In this document: piece after piece, positions 1-9,233 of the stretch
Numbering within the stretch: position 1 is the first letter of the stretch
Layout of the letters: each line of letters begins with the position of its first letter
Assembly: GCF_003555505.1 (NCBI RefSeq)
Contig: NZ_CP032152.1
Span: forward strand, 2,527,001 to 2,591,000
Direction: 5' to 3'
DNA length: 64,000 nt
From: Thermosynechococcus sichuanensis E542
GTDB lineage: Bacteria; Cyanobacteriota; Cyanobacteriia; Thermosynechococcales; Thermosynechococcaceae
The notes under the pieces: generated by a model
Seen by the model: the letters and a program-made list of their open reading frames with translations, nothing else
What the model was told of the DNA's origin: nothing
Database searches by the model: none
Translations under genes and position numbers: made by a program

Positions 1-18
1 CCTAGGTTGGCAATGGGT

Positions 19-971
19 TTAGCGGGCGGTTTCCGTTCTACCCCTACGGGTAAAGCGCACTTCGATGCGCCGTCGGGAAGGGTCGGGCTTACGACCGAGT
101 GGTGCCAATTCGCCATTGGGCAGATAGAGTTGACCCGCAGAATAGGCGCGAAATTGGAGGCCAGCCAATTTAGGCTGCTTTGCTTGTCAGACCAAGGAAT
201 TTGCTGCCGCAGCCAATGCACAGCAAACCACAACCCACCCCCGAGAACCACCACCCCTAAGACACTCACCAGCAGAATCTGCCACCCCAGTTGTCCCCGA
301 AGATAGGCGTCCACTAGACAGATGTCGCCACCGCCGGGTTTAGGGGTACAAAATTCCTGCACCGTGGCTGGGACATCGACAACGGTTAACTGAAATTTGC
401 CGGGCTGAATACTGCGCTGCTGCATTGGTAGCGCCACAAACCATTGGCTGCGCTCTTGGGCTTCTGGGGTATCGGCTAGGCCACAGACACTAGTGGGAAC
501 TTCTATCCACTGATCCGCTTGCCCTTGGGGCAAGTTGAGGGGCGCATCTGTAATCCAAATCACCGACTGGTTTTTGATGGGTTGCTGATTGTGGAGGCGG
601 TCTTGGTTGAGTTGCGCCAAATAGCGATAGACAAAGAGTTCGGCACACATAATATCGGTGCCCTGCTCGGTGCCGGCATTCATGGGCACTGCTTCTAAAA
701 TTTTGGGAATATCCGCCGGCCCTTGGTATTCAAAGACGACGGGCGATCGCACCGTCATGGCAAAGGGCAGAATATGAACGGTATCCCCTTTGGTTAAGGT
801 TTTTTCAATGATTTGCCGTAGGTGAAGCCGTCCCGGATCATTGAGGCCGACACTTTCCGTGAGGTCGATCGCCAGCACCACATCCCGACCACCCCAACGC
901 CCAACCCAGGCCAACCCGTCCTTTTGCTGGGGGGTGAGGGGACGATTGCCGGGAACCACAGGTGGATTCAT
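19..971 (-). CDS. VWA-domain membrane protein with an apparent frameshift near its C-terminus
   Basis: Reading from ATG at 971, a von Willebrand A-type domain starts with a MIDAS-like D36-L-T-E-S40. It is followed by one hydrophobic segment at about residues 225-247 and a short cytoplasmic or periplasmic tail. From about 190 down, the ATG frame gives low-quality sequence with no stop to the window edge. The frame entered at 180 instead reads a natural tail (AGLQFRAYSAGQLYLPNGE) and stops at 21-19. Both parts join cleanly if one A is added in the AA of GACAAGC near 184-186. A single-base deletion, real or a sequencing error, is therefore likely. If there is no frameshift, the gene runs past base 1. 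Partner and role are unknown; VWA proteins generally bind other proteins through a metal ion. Confidence 0.7.
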
Positions 972-1097
972 AGTCAGTGGCTTAAATTGTGAGATGTCTG
1001 GGGTTAAGCGGGTCGCCTCTGTTTATCATAGACCTAAGGAATAAATGCGTAGAGCCTCAATTTTAATGATCGGTTGTTACTGGGGATACGACTCACC

Positions 1098-1631
1098 ATG
1101 GAGAATGCTTTACCTGCGGTTTATTTAAGTGTCTTGATTATTCTACTCGGCGTCTCAGCTTGGTTTGTCGTCAAACAAATCCTTAAAACCCGCCGCATTG
1201 AGTCTAGCTTGGCACGCCTACAACGCAAACTCCAGCAGGAACCGGGCACGACCCAAGAATACTTTGAGTTAGGCAGCATTTACCTCACCAAGAAGCTCGC
1301 TAGTCAAGCGATTCCCCTGTTTCAAAAGGCTCTGAAGGCGGCTGAAAGCGAAGGCGAAACCTATGTTGCGCCGATCTACAATGCCCTTGGCTATGCCTAC
1401 TTCATGCAGGAGCAGTATGACTTGGCCATTCGCCAGTACAAAGAAGCCTTGAAAAATCAACCAGAGTATGTGACTGCCGCCAACAACCTTGGGCATGCTT
1501 ACGAGAAAAAGAATTTGGCTCAGCCAGCTCTCGAGGCCTATCAACACACCCTGAAGTACGACCCCAATAACGCGATCGCCCAACGGCGGGTGAATTCCCT
1601 GAAAAAACGGTTGAGTGGTGCAGCGGCTTAG
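1098..1631 (+). CDS. ycf37: Ycf37-type TPR protein, photosystem I assembly factor
   Basis: The 177-residue protein begins MENALPAVYLSV, with an N-terminal membrane anchor at about residues 6-27. A basic stretch follows, then three tetratricopeptide repeats (about 55-88, 100-133 and 134-167, e.g. YNALGYAYFMQEQYDLAIRQ). This matches the cyanobacterial and algal Ycf37 layout. Family knowledge: Ycf37 is a thylakoid protein that helps assemble or stabilise photosystem I. The ATG at 1098 fits the family start better than an upstream TTG at 1074. It converges on psaI-psaL, two photosystem I subunit genes, which fits a shared pathway, although co-regulation cannot be seen in the sequence. Confidence 0.88.
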   Translation: MENALPAVYLSVLIILLGVSAWFVVKQILKTRRIESSLARLQRKLQQEPGTTQEYFELGSIYLTKKLASQAIPLFQKALKAAESEGETYVAPIYNALGYAYFMQEQYDLAIRQYKEALKNQPEYVTAANNLGHAYEKKNLAQPALEAYQHTLKYDPNNAIAQRRVNSLKKRLSGAAA

Positions 1632-1644
1632 GATACCTCAGCAA

Positions 1645-1671
1645 CTAGCCATCAACAAAAAAACTGGCTAG
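1645..1671. terminator. Inverted repeat between convergent ycf37 and psaI
   Basis: CTAGCCA (1645-1651) and TGGCTAG (1665-1671) form a 7-bp stem around an A-rich 13-base loop, 13 bases after the ycf37 stop. The position between two converging genes suggests a bidirectional terminator. There is no clear T-run after the stem on either strand, so this is tentative. Confidence 0.35.
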
Positions 1672-1732
1672 GCCTATCCCCAACCAGTTCTCAATCACTA
1701 TTTGTATTTAGCTGGATAAGCTACCCCTCGGC

Positions 1733-1849
1733 TTAGGCGTCTCCTTCGATGTAAAGGAACAGCAGCCCCATTACCACCGTGGGCATCAGCCAGCACACCA
1801 CGGGAATAAAAATCCAAGGCAAAAAGGATGCAGCATAAGATCCCATCAT
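1733..1849 (-). CDS. psaI: Photosystem I reaction centre subunit VIII (PsaI)
   Basis: A 38-residue gene. It reads [19 protein letters not shown], then a continuous hydrophobic span, and ends YIEGDA. It is one transmembrane helix, and length and sequence agree with cyanobacterial PsaI. PsaI sits in thylakoid photosystem I next to PsaL and supports PsaL and trimer formation. AAGGAG lies 11-12 bases before the first of two adjacent ATG codons. It lies 51 bp downstream of psaL on the same strand, so psaL-psaI is very probably one transcript. Confidence 0.95.
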   Translation of the reverse strand: MMGSYAASFLPWIFIPVVCWLMPTVVMGLLFLYIEGDA

Positions 1850-1900
1850 AATCAGCGGTTCTCCTTCTGGGTGTTCAAAATCTAAGGTGTGACCAAGGTG

Positions 1901-2368
1901 CTAGTTAAAAAAGCCGGTCATGATGCCATCGACAACAGAGAAATTCTCGAGGAGGAAGAAGGCGACAAAAGCGGCCCCCATGGCACCCACAAAAAAGCCA
2001 GCCGTAAACTGACTCCAACCTTCACCGGTTTTCAGGGGATCGCTGCTGCTGCCACCCTTTTGAAAACTGACTAGACCATAGGCCGCTAAGCAGGCGGTGG
2101 CAATCAAAATCAGAGCAATACCAGAAATCAAACCACCCAAGTTGGCCACATCAGAGTCCCGCAGCGGACCTAGCTTGACCCAAGGACCAATCACGAAATA
2201 ACCGTGAGCCATCCCCACTTCCAAGCCCCGCAGAATGGGGGAGAGGCCTTGACGATAGGCGGGGAGATTACCGATAAACGTCTTCACTAGGCCAGAGTCA
2301 GAAATGGGCGTTGACAAGTGCCCCACAAAGGGATCGCCATTGTATGGCTTAACCAGTTCTTCTGCCAT
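1901..2368 (-). CDS. psaL: Photosystem I reaction centre subunit XI (PsaL)
   Basis: The 155-residue protein begins [20 protein letters not shown] and includes the family stretch [23 protein letters not shown]. Hydrophobic helices lie at about residues 45-65, 82-103 and 122-142. This is the usual cyanobacterial PsaL length. PsaL is an integral thylakoid subunit that forms the contact domain of photosystem I trimers and binds chlorophyll and carotenoid. It is first in the psaL-psaI transcript. A TAGAAT hexamer on the minus strand (2432-2427) is a possible -10 element, giving a leader of about 50 bases; no clear -35 is visible. Confidence 0.97.
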
Positions 2369-2530
2369 GATTTTTATTTCCCTAGCATTCCGTCATGTCC
2401 GCGCACAGGCACAGACCTAAGTGGTTATTCTAGGCAAGGGCGGGCGATCGCGCGAGAGAGAGCGTTCATCTCTTCAAGAAAGTTCATGTATCGCAACATC
2501 CCCTTACGCAGCCCCGCCCTCAAGCTGAGG

Positions 2531-3703
2531 TTAGTAGGTGGGTACGCTGGGATCGACTTCCTGACTCCAGGCGTTGATGCCCCCTTTGATATTGATCCCC
2601 TCAATGCCAGCCTGTTTGAGGATGCCCAAGGCTTTGGCAGAGCGCCCCCCCATCTTGCAGTGCACCAAGAGGCGATGGCCATTCACCAGATTGCGGATTT
2701 TCTCCACGCCGGGGCCATTTTCAATTTCCGATAGGGGAACGAGTACAGCACCGGGAATCTTGGCAATTTCGTACTCGTTGGGGTTGCGCACATCCACAAG
2801 GACGTAATCTTGAGCACCGCTGTCCATGAGGGCTTTGAGTTCCTGCACCGTCATTTCGGGAATTTCTGCCATTTGGGCGGCCTCCTGTGCTTTGGCCTGG
2901 CGAATACCACAGAATTCTTCGTAGTCAATAAGCTTATCAATGACTGGCCGTTCGGGGTTCGGGCGCAGCTTGAGTTCACGGAATTTCATCTCTAGGGCAT
3001 TGAAGAGCAAGAGGCGGCCACTGAGGGTTGTGCCTTTGCCAAGAATAATTTTAATCGTCTCCGTGGCTTGGATGACGCCAATAATACCCGGTAAAATCCC
3101 CAGAACGCCCCCTTCCGCACAGGAGGGCACTAAACCCGGTGGCGGCGGTTCGGGATAGAGATCCCGATAGTTGGGGCCGCCTTCATAGTTAAAGACCGTC
3201 GCTTGGCCCTCAAAGCGAAAGATAGAACCATAGACATTGGGCTTATTGAGAAGCACACAGGCATCGTTTACCAAGTAGCGGGTGGGGAAGTTATCGGTGC
3301 CATCCACCACAATGTCGTAGTCCGCCATAATCTCGAGGGCATTGGCGGCGCTCAAGCGAGTTTCGTAGAGATCCACTTGGCAGTAGGGATTGATCTCAAG
3401 GATGCGGTGCTTGGCAGATTGAATTTTCGGCTTGCCCACCCAAGAGGTGCCGTGGATCACCTGCCGTTGCAAATTGGAGCTATCCACCACATCAAAATCG
3501 ACAATGCCAAGGCGGCCAATACCGGCAGCGGCAAGATAGAGCAGCAGAGGTGATCCCAATCCACCCGTGCCAATGCACAGCACACTGGCAGCTTTGAGGC
3601 GTTTCTGACCCTCAACACCCACCTCCGGCAAAATTAAATGGCGGGAATAGCGTTCATAGTCGTCTTTCGTGAGTTCAATCGTAGAAAGATCTGGATTTAG
3701 CAT
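2531..3703 (-). CDS. moeB: MoeB/ThiF-type adenylyltransferase with C-terminal rhodanese domain
   Basis: The 390-residue protein has a ThiF/MoeB/E1 domain (about 14-260) with the nucleotide loop GTGGLGSP at 45-52 and DFDVVDSSNLQRQ after it. A candidate active Cys lies in LVPSCAEGG (C195). A rhodanese domain follows (about 283-388) with the loop CKMGGRS (C349). Such proteins activate the C-terminal Gly-Gly of sulphur carriers and pass sulphur to them. The MoaD encoded at 32.5-32.7 kb is a likely partner, and ThiS is also possible. The paired zinc-binding CxxC motifs of E. coli MoeB are not seen, so this belongs to a zinc-free branch or has lost them. It lies downstream of a terminator and appears to be separately transcribed. 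Confidence 0.85.
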   Translation of the reverse strand: MLNPDLSTIELTKDDYERYSRHLILPEVGVEGQKRLKAASVLCIGTGGLGSPLLLYLAAAGIGRLGIVDFDVVDSSNLQRQVIHGTSWVGKPKIQSAKHRILEINPYCQVDLYETRLSAANALEIMADYDIVVDGTDNFPTRYLVNDACVLLNKPNVYGSIFRFEGQATVFNYEGGPNYRDLYPEPPPPGLVPSCAEGGVLGILPGIIGVIQATETIKIILGKGTTLSGRLLLFNALEMKFRELKLRPNPERPVIDKLIDYEEFCGIRQAKAQEAAQMAEIPEMTVQELKALMDSGAQDYVLVDVRNPNEYEIAKIPGAVLVPLSEIENGPGVEKIRNLVNGHRLLVHCKMGGRSAKALGILKQAGIEGINIKGGINAWSQEVDPSVPTY

Positions 3704-3716
3704 GGTAGCCCTTCAT

Positions 3717-3746
3717 AAAAAATGCGGCTGATCTAACCCGATCAGC
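3717..3746 (-). terminator. Intrinsic terminator of the pyk-SIMPL-DUF3370 operon
   Basis: On the minus strand GCTGATC (3746-3740) pairs with GATCAGC (3733-3727), a 7-bp stem with a 6-base loop. A run of six T follows (3722-3717) after CGCA. It starts 28 bases after the DUF3370 stop codon and before the moeB start. Confidence 0.65.
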
Positions 3747-3774
3747 AAGGGTGAGGGGATGCTTTTTATTTTAC

Positions 3775-5127
3775 TCAGGGGCGCGACAGCGGATCTGCCA
3801 AGGTTTCAATTGTCAACACTTGGGGGGGGGTCGCATCCGGCGGATAGAGCAGGGTGAACTGTACCCAGCGGGTTTCTTGGGGTTGTAGTGTTAGCCGTAC
3901 GAGATCCTCCCCCTGCTGGCCTTGGCGTTGGACAAGGTGAATGATCCGACTTTGGGGGGTGCCTTGATCATCGCGGAAACGCAGTCGGACACTGCCTCGG
4001 AAAAAGATGCGGTTGGGTGGTTCAGCAAAGAAGCGTAAGCCACTGGCGGGGGCGTCGAACTTGATGGGGGTTTGGAGGGCAAGCCGCACGGTCTGGGGGC
4101 GATCGCTGGTGTTTTGTAGGGGTAGCACTAGATCATATTCAACGGCATAGTTACCATGGGCAGCATAGGCGGTATCTGGATAGCGCACCACGAGGGGAGC
4201 CGTTTGCACTTGTCCTGTGCCCAAGCGCCCCGCCACTAACGAACTAATGGGATAGGAAAAGGCGGTGCCAGCAGTAGGAATTGGAATGGGCTGTTGTTGA
4301 GGATTATGCCAGCGGGAACCCATAGCGACACCCGCCACTCGGCCATAGATAATGCTGCCCCCTTGATTGGGGGGGGTGGGAGCGCGATCGCGGGGGGTAA
4401 CCAATGTCCCTTCCATCAGCGTCTGCTGCCATTGCTCTAGGGTCGGCGGTTCATTGCCAAAGCGGGCTAAACTGGCGAGGTAGATGTTGCCGCTACTGCG
4501 AGCGCGAATCAGTAGCGAACGACCATTGAGGGGTGGGTCGAGTCCCTTGACAGGAATCGGTAAATTGGCGATCAGGGCATAACTGCGGGGGGGAATAACC
4601 ATTTGTGCGGGCCAGCCCGCCTGCCGCCGTTGTCGCAAAATATCCAGCATGACGCGATCGCCCGGACCAGCAAAAACTTGACCGAGATCATTCGCCTGCT
4701 GATTCGGCAAGGGACGAAAGGGGGCATCCGGCTGACTCAAGTAACTGGCGGCATGGATCAAATTCACCGTTACCGGTTCAGAACTGGGGTTGTAGGCGAG
4801 AATCCCTAGGTAGAGGGTCGTGAGATCCTGCGGGTCGAGGGGTTTGGCAATATGGTGAGCAAAAATATCAAAGCGATCGCGAAAGGCAAAGTTCAGGTGG
4901 GCATTGGGGGTTGCTTTGCCCGCTGGCGGAAAGGTGGACAGGAGAATGCCCGGTCGCTGCACTACCTCTGGGCTGTTGCTATTAAACACCGGCACCTGAT
5001 CAAGGGCACCCGGTAAAGGCAGCACTTTTTGCGGTTTTTCAATCGTTGCCGGCGCCTGAGCCAGCACTGGGGAAATGACAACCAAGGCCGCACAGCTCGC
5101 CAACCACCGACGGAAATTAACAGACAT
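3775..5127 (-). CDS. DUF3370 family secreted protein
   Basis: The 450-residue protein has an N-terminal signal peptide (hydrophobic core at about 8-22, cleavage near LAQAPA). The rest is a Pro/Gln-rich soluble region, including LYLGILAYNPSSEPVTVNLI and repeated aromatic beta-strand patterns. I recognise it as the DUF3370 family, found mainly in cyanobacteria. No catalytic motif is visible and function is unknown; a periplasmic or outer-membrane structural role is possible. Its start lies 9 bp after the SIMPL-domain gene, and a terminator follows, so it is the last gene of the pyk operon. Confidence 0.75.
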   Translation of the reverse strand: MSVNFRRWLASCAALVVISPVLAQAPATIEKPQKVLPLPGALDQVPVFNSNSPEVVQRPGILLSTFPPAGKATPNAHLNFAFRDRFDIFAHHIAKPLDPQDLTTLYLGILAYNPSSEPVTVNLIHAASYLSQPDAPFRPLPNQQANDLGQVFAGPGDRVMLDILRQRRQAGWPAQMVIPPRSYALIANLPIPVKGLDPPLNGRSLLIRARSSGNIYLASLARFGNEPPTLEQWQQTLMEGTLVTPRDRAPTPPNQGGSIIYGRVAGVAMGSRWHNPQQQPIPIPTAGTAFSYPISSLVAGRLGTGQVQTAPLVVRYPDTAYAAHGNYAVEYDLVLPLQNTSDRPQTVRLALQTPIKFDAPASGLRFFAEPPNRIFFRGSVRLRFRDDQGTPQSRIIHLVQRQGQQGEDLVRLTLQPQETRWVQFTLLYPPDATPPQVLTIETLADPLSRP

Positions 5128-5136
5128 TACCCAGAC

Positions 5137-5934
5137 CTAGTAGCTAATTTGCAATGTGACACTCGCCTCTACCTGTAATTCCCCGGACACCACAGGGGTG
5201 CTATCGGCCATGGTTGCTGCGCGAACGGCAAGGGGTCTTGGCGGGGGTGCCGCCTGATGAATTTGAATGCTCACCACTTGGCGCGGTTGCAGATTGAGGG
5301 CACTGAGCACCGCTTGAGCTTGACTTTGGGCATCTTGGGTGGCTCGCTGCAGGGCAGTGCGTTGGGCAGCGGCAATCGTCGCCTCTGGTGCCGTAAAGCT
5401 AATATTATCGATCGTGGTTGCGCCAGCTTGGACAGCCGCATCAAGGAGGGGACCCACGCGATCGCTAGCAATGCGAAAACTCACCGTGTTGCGGCCGATA
5501 TAGCCCACCAGTATCCGTTGATTGTTGGTGTATTGATAATTTGGGCTAAGGCCAAGTCCTGTTGTTTGCAGTTGACTGACCTCCCGTGCCCGCAGAACTG
5601 CTAAGACGGCATTGGCTCGTCGCGCCACCTCTTGCTGCACCTCTTGAGCTGTACGACCTTGCACCTCAACCCCAAGGCTGACTTGGGCAAGGGTTGCTGA
5701 AATGGCTTCTGTCCCCCGACCGGTGACCGTCAGGGTACGCTGGGCTTCTTGACTCATCGCAGGTCGCTCAGGAAGTACCACAGTTCCACCAACAAGCAGC
5801 GCGGCAAGACCGAGGGTATAAAAAGGCGTCAAGGGATGTTTCACAGCAGTAGTCACCACAGCCAACCAAAAAACTGATGAACTTTGTTTCTCTCCAGACC
5901 GCCCTTGGTTGGAGATCGGTTCCCGTTTGGGCAC
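5137..5934 (-). CDS. SIMPL-domain (DUF541) exported protein
   Basis: The 265-residue protein has a basic N-terminus, one hydrophobic segment at about residues 36-57 that could act as a signal or anchor, and a SIMPL/DUF541 domain from about 68. The domain opens RTLTVTGRGTEAISATLAQV and contains LSPNYQYTNNQRILVGYIGRN. SIMPL proteins are periplasmic and of unclear role; some relatives affect stress resistance or bind cations. The gene starts 4 bp after pyk and ends 9 bp before DUF3370, implying one transcript. A later start is possible because the first 35 residues are weakly conserved in type. Confidence 0.82.
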   Translation of the reverse strand: MPKREPISNQGRSGEKQSSSVFWLAVVTTAVKHPLTPFYTLGLAALLVGGTVVLPERPAMSQEAQRTLTVTGRGTEAISATLAQVSLGVEVQGRTAQEVQQEVARRANAVLAVLRAREVSQLQTTGLGLSPNYQYTNNQRILVGYIGRNTVSFRIASDRVGPLLDAAVQAGATTIDNISFTAPEATIAAAQRTALQRATQDAQSQAQAVLSALNLQPRQVVSIQIHQAAPPPRPLAVRAATMADSTPVVSGELQVEASVTLQISY

Positions 5935-5938
5935 TCAT

Positions 5939-7372
5939 TTAGGCGCTAATCGTGTGAATTTTAATAAAATTCGTTCCTTGGGGAGTTTGAGCCGGAATGC
6001 CACCCAGAATCAAAATTTTATCGCCCTCGGTGGCCATCTGGCGCTCCTTGAGTTGGTTTTCGGCCACGGCAATCATCCCTTCAAAGGTCAGGGGCAGAGT
6101 TTCTAAAAGAATTGGCTTCACGCCCCAGAGCAAATTCATCCAGTGATAAACGCGGGGGCGATCGGTAAAGGCGACAATCATGGGTTTTACCCGTTCCCCA
6201 GAGGCAATGGTTGCGGTGTAGCCCGTTTCCGTAAAGCAGGCGATCGCCCGCAAGTCGAGGATTTGGGTAATTGTTGTCAAGGCTTCCCCCAAGGCATGGG
6301 TCTCATCATTGCGGTAGGCGGGCATATTGTCAAACTCAAGGTGCGGCTCCACATCCGCTGCAATCCGCGCTAGCATTTTCACCGCCTGCACAGGAAAAGC
6401 CCCCACGGCAGACTCACCCGACAACATCACCGCATCCGTGCCATCGAGAATGGCGTTAGCAACATCACTGGCCTCTGCCCGCGTCGGCCGCGGATTGTGG
6501 ATCATGCTCTCCAGCATTTGGGTTGCTGTGATCACGGGAATACTGCGGTAGTTGCACTCGCGAATAATTTGCTTTTGCAGCAGCGGTACCTTCTCCACCC
6601 GCATCTCCACACCGAGATCGCCTCGGGCAACCATAATCGCATCGGCCACGCCCAAAATGGCGGAAAGATTTTCCACTGCTTGGGGTTTCTCAATTTTGGC
6701 TAGCACCGGCATATCACTGGCACCGTGGGCAGCGAGGTACTCCCGCAACTCCCAGAGATCCTCAGCACGGCGCACAAAACTTAGGGAGATAATATCCACC
6801 CCCTGCTCAATGCCAAATTGAATATCCTGCTTGTCTTTGTCGGTGAGGGAAGGCAGCCGCAGATTCAGATCCGGCAAGTTTACCCCCTTACGACTTTTGA
6901 GTGTGCCCCCCTGCACCACCCGGCAGGTGACCCGATTTCCCTCAACGGCCTCGACCACCAATTCCAAAAGGCCATCATCCAAGAGCACTTGCATCCCCGG
7001 CTGCGCCTCTTCGGCAAGATAAGGATAATCAATGCCAATGCCTTGCGTTTCTTCCTCGGTGAGGGGTACGAGGTGGACTTGCTCCCCTTCCACTAATTCA
7101 ATGCTCCCTTGGGGCAGTTGGCCAACGCGAATCTTGGGACCTTGCAAATCTTGCAGTAGCGTCAGGGGCGTTGCTTCTGCATTGGCCACTTGTCGCAGCA
7201 GGGCAATGGTTTCGGCATGATCTTTATAGTCACCGTGGGAGAAATTTAACCGTGCCACATTCATGCCAGCGGCCAGCATCTGCTGAATCACTTCCCGCGA
7301 TCGACTGGCAGGGCCAATGGTGGCGACAATTTTGGTGCGACGAAAAAGCATAGGAGAGGGGGATAACTTCAT
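5939..7372 (-). CDS. pyk: Pyruvate kinase
   Basis: Pyruvate kinase converts phosphoenolpyruvate and ADP to pyruvate and ATP in the cytosol. The 477-residue protein has the N-terminal [15 protein letters not shown], the catalytic [17 protein letters not shown] region, [10 protein letters not shown], and [20 protein letters not shown] with [20 protein letters not shown]. The C-terminal regulatory domain is present at about 355-477. An internal Met at residue 8 could also start translation. It heads a minus-strand operon with the SIMPL and DUF3370 genes, with no obvious metabolic link to them. Confidence 0.96.
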   Translation of the reverse strand: MKLSPSPMLFRRTKIVATIGPASRSREVIQQMLAAGMNVARLNFSHGDYKDHAETIALLRQVANAEATPLTLLQDLQGPKIRVGQLPQGSIELVEGEQVHLVPLTEEETQGIGIDYPYLAEEAQPGMQVLLDDGLLELVVEAVEGNRVTCRVVQGGTLKSRKGVNLPDLNLRLPSLTDKDKQDIQFGIEQGVDIISLSFVRRAEDLWELREYLAAHGASDMPVLAKIEKPQAVENLSAILGVADAIMVARGDLGVEMRVEKVPLLQKQIIRECNYRSIPVITATQMLESMIHNPRPTRAEASDVANAILDGTDAVMLSGESAVGAFPVQAVKMLARIAADVEPHLEFDNMPAYRNDETHALGEALTTITQILDLRAIACFTETGYTATIASGERVKPMIVAFTDRPRVYHWMNLLWGVKPILLETLPLTFEGMIAVAENQLKERQMATEGDKILILGGIPAQTPQGTNFIKIHTISA

Positions 7373-7440
7373 GCTCTCCTAAATCTTAGGCATAGGTCAG
7401 GGCAGCCGGTGGTGTTCTGGCTTGCATTCGCTATTAAGTT

Positions 7441-7467
7441 TTGTGGCTCCAAGGATGTGGCTATAAT
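7441..7467 (+). promoter_or_regulatory. Candidate sigma-70-type promoter of the permease-anmK-nnr operon
   Basis: A perfect TATAAT at 7462-7467 is preceded by TTGTGG at 7441-7446, a 15-base spacer that is slightly short. It lies 32 bases before the ATG of the double permease at 7500. Confidence 0.45.
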
Positions 7468-7499
7468 TTGCCTCGTGGAGACTACTGCTGGAGGCCGCG

Positions 7500-9224
7500 A
7501 TGGCACGCCCCCTTACCCCCGACAATCAAACGCTAAATCGTGCTTGGACTTGGCAAGATGGCCTGATCATTTTGGCCTTGATTGCCCTGATCTTTTGGAT
7601 TGTCAACACGGCTGCTCAGTTTACAGGACGGTATGACCCCACGATCACCATTGAGCTGAGTCCAGCAGTCTTGCCAAGTTATACGGCTCAAACGCTGCTG
7701 CGGATGCTCATTGCCTACATTATCTCCTTGGTGTTTAGCATCCTCTATTCCTATATTGCCTACTACAACCGCACTGCCGAAAAAATTCTGTTGCCTCTAC
7801 TGGATATTCTGCAATCCATTCCTGTGCTGTCGTTTTTGCCGGGGGTGGTGCTAGCACTGATTACCCTCTTTCCGGGGAGCCGTATTGGTGTAGAACTGGC
7901 GGCCATTATCCTTATCTACACGGGGATGGCGTGGAATATGACGTTTAGCTTTTATCAGTCTTTGATTAGCGTGCCTCGGGAACTGCGGGAGGTGGCAAAA
8001 ATTTATCGGCTGGGGTGGTGGCAGCAGGTGTGGACACTAGATTTGCCGGCAGGTGCGATCGGTCTCATTTGGAATAGTGTGATGTCAGTGGCGGGGGGCT
8101 GGTTTTTCTTGATGGCGATCGAGTCCTTTACCATTGGCGAGAAAACCTTTACGTTGCCGGGGTTAGGTTCCTATCTGGCGGAAGCAGCTAACCAACAGGA
8201 CTATGCCGCCCTGATCTACGGCTTGGCGGTGCTGATTGGCGTCATCATCATCATTGATATTCTGGTGTGGCGCCCTCTGATTGCTTGGGGTGAAAAATTC
8301 AAGATAGAAATGGTCGAGGCGGAGAATGTTCCTAAATCCTTCGTTCTTGATTTCCTGCGGCGATCGCCCACGTTGCGAGCCTTCCACCAAAATATTTTTG
8401 CCCCCGTCTGGGAACGACTAGATGAGCAGTTGCGCCCCAAACACCCACGTCAATCCCTCGCCCCCCAGAATGGCCAAGGCAACTGGCCGATAACCCCTAT
8501 CATTTTGGTAATTTTTACCGTCTTTGTGGGTTGGGGAGCGATCGCCTTTTTGCGGCAAATGCTTGGTGTCAGTTGGCAAGATTGGCAGCAAATTGGTCTA
8601 GGGGCGGTTCTGACGACAGTGCGGGTAGTGGTGGCTCTGATTTTATCGCTCCTGTGGACAGTTCCAGTGGGGGTGGCGATCGGGCGCAATCCCCGTGCCG
8701 CTCAAGTGTTGCAACCCATTGTTCAAATTGCGGCATCGGTACCGGCCACAGCTCTCTTTCCGGTGCTGCTGTTGGCGCTCGCCAATGTGGGCGGGGGCTT
8801 AGAGATTGGCTCTGTGGCGCTGATGATGCTGGGAACGATGTGGTACATCCTCTTTAACGTCATTGCCGGTGCCCAAGCGATTCCCACGGAGTTATTTGAA
8901 GCAGCGGTGGTCTATCAGCTCTCTTGGTGGCAGCGGTGGCGCACCCTGATTTTGCCGGGGATTTTCCCTTATCTGATTACAGGCATCATTACGGCGGTGG
9001 GCGGCGCTTGGAACTCCAGCATTGTCAGTGAATATGTGGAATTTCAGAATCAAACGGAGCAGACCCTTGGCCTGGGAGCCACCATTTCCGAGGCTAGCGT
9101 GCGGGGAGACTTTCCTCTGCTGATGGCAGCCACCGCAGTGATGTCGTTACTGGTGGTTTTGACCAACCGTTTGGTTTGGCGCCCCCTCTACCGCTTGGCG
9201 GAAACGAAATATCAACTGTTGTAG
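7500..9224 (+). CDS. Fused double ABC transporter permease (NitT/TauT-type)
   Basis: The 574-residue protein is two binding-protein-dependent permease domains in tandem (about 60-265 and 350-565). Each has several membrane helices and an EAA-type loop (SVPRELREVAKIYRLGWW and AIPTELFEAAVVYQLSWWQ). Sequence style is that of the nitrate/sulphonate/taurine permease group. A polar linker near 270-330 joins the halves. No ATPase or binding protein is encoded beside it, so its partners must lie elsewhere and the substrate cannot be stated. It is followed 9 bp later by anmK. Distinct from nrtB in this window, which is a single-domain permease. Confidence 0.8.
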   Translation: MARPLTPDNQTLNRAWTWQDGLIILALIALIFWIVNTAAQFTGRYDPTITIELSPAVLPSYTAQTLLRMLIAYIISLVFSILYSYIAYYNRTAEKILLPLLDILQSIPVLSFLPGVVLALITLFPGSRIGVELAAIILIYTGMAWNMTFSFYQSLISVPRELREVAKIYRLGWWQQVWTLDLPAGAIGLIWNSVMSVAGGWFFLMAIESFTIGEKTFTLPGLGSYLAEAANQQDYAALIYGLAVLIGVIIIIDILVWRPLIAWGEKFKIEMVEAENVPKSFVLDFLRRSPTLRAFHQNIFAPVWERLDEQLRPKHPRQSLAPQNGQGNWPITPIILVIFTVFVGWGAIAFLRQMLGVSWQDWQQIGLGAVLTTVRVVVALILSLLWTVPVGVAIGRNPRAAQVLQPIVQIAASVPATALFPVLLLALANVGGGLEIGSVALMMLGTMWYILFNVIAGAQAIPTELFEAAVVYQLSWWQRWRTLILPGIFPYLITGIITAVGGAWNSSIVSEYVEFQNQTEQTLGLGATISEASVRGDFPLLMAATAVMSLLVVLTNRLVWRPLYRLAETKYQLL

Positions 9225-9233
9225 GCATGGCTC

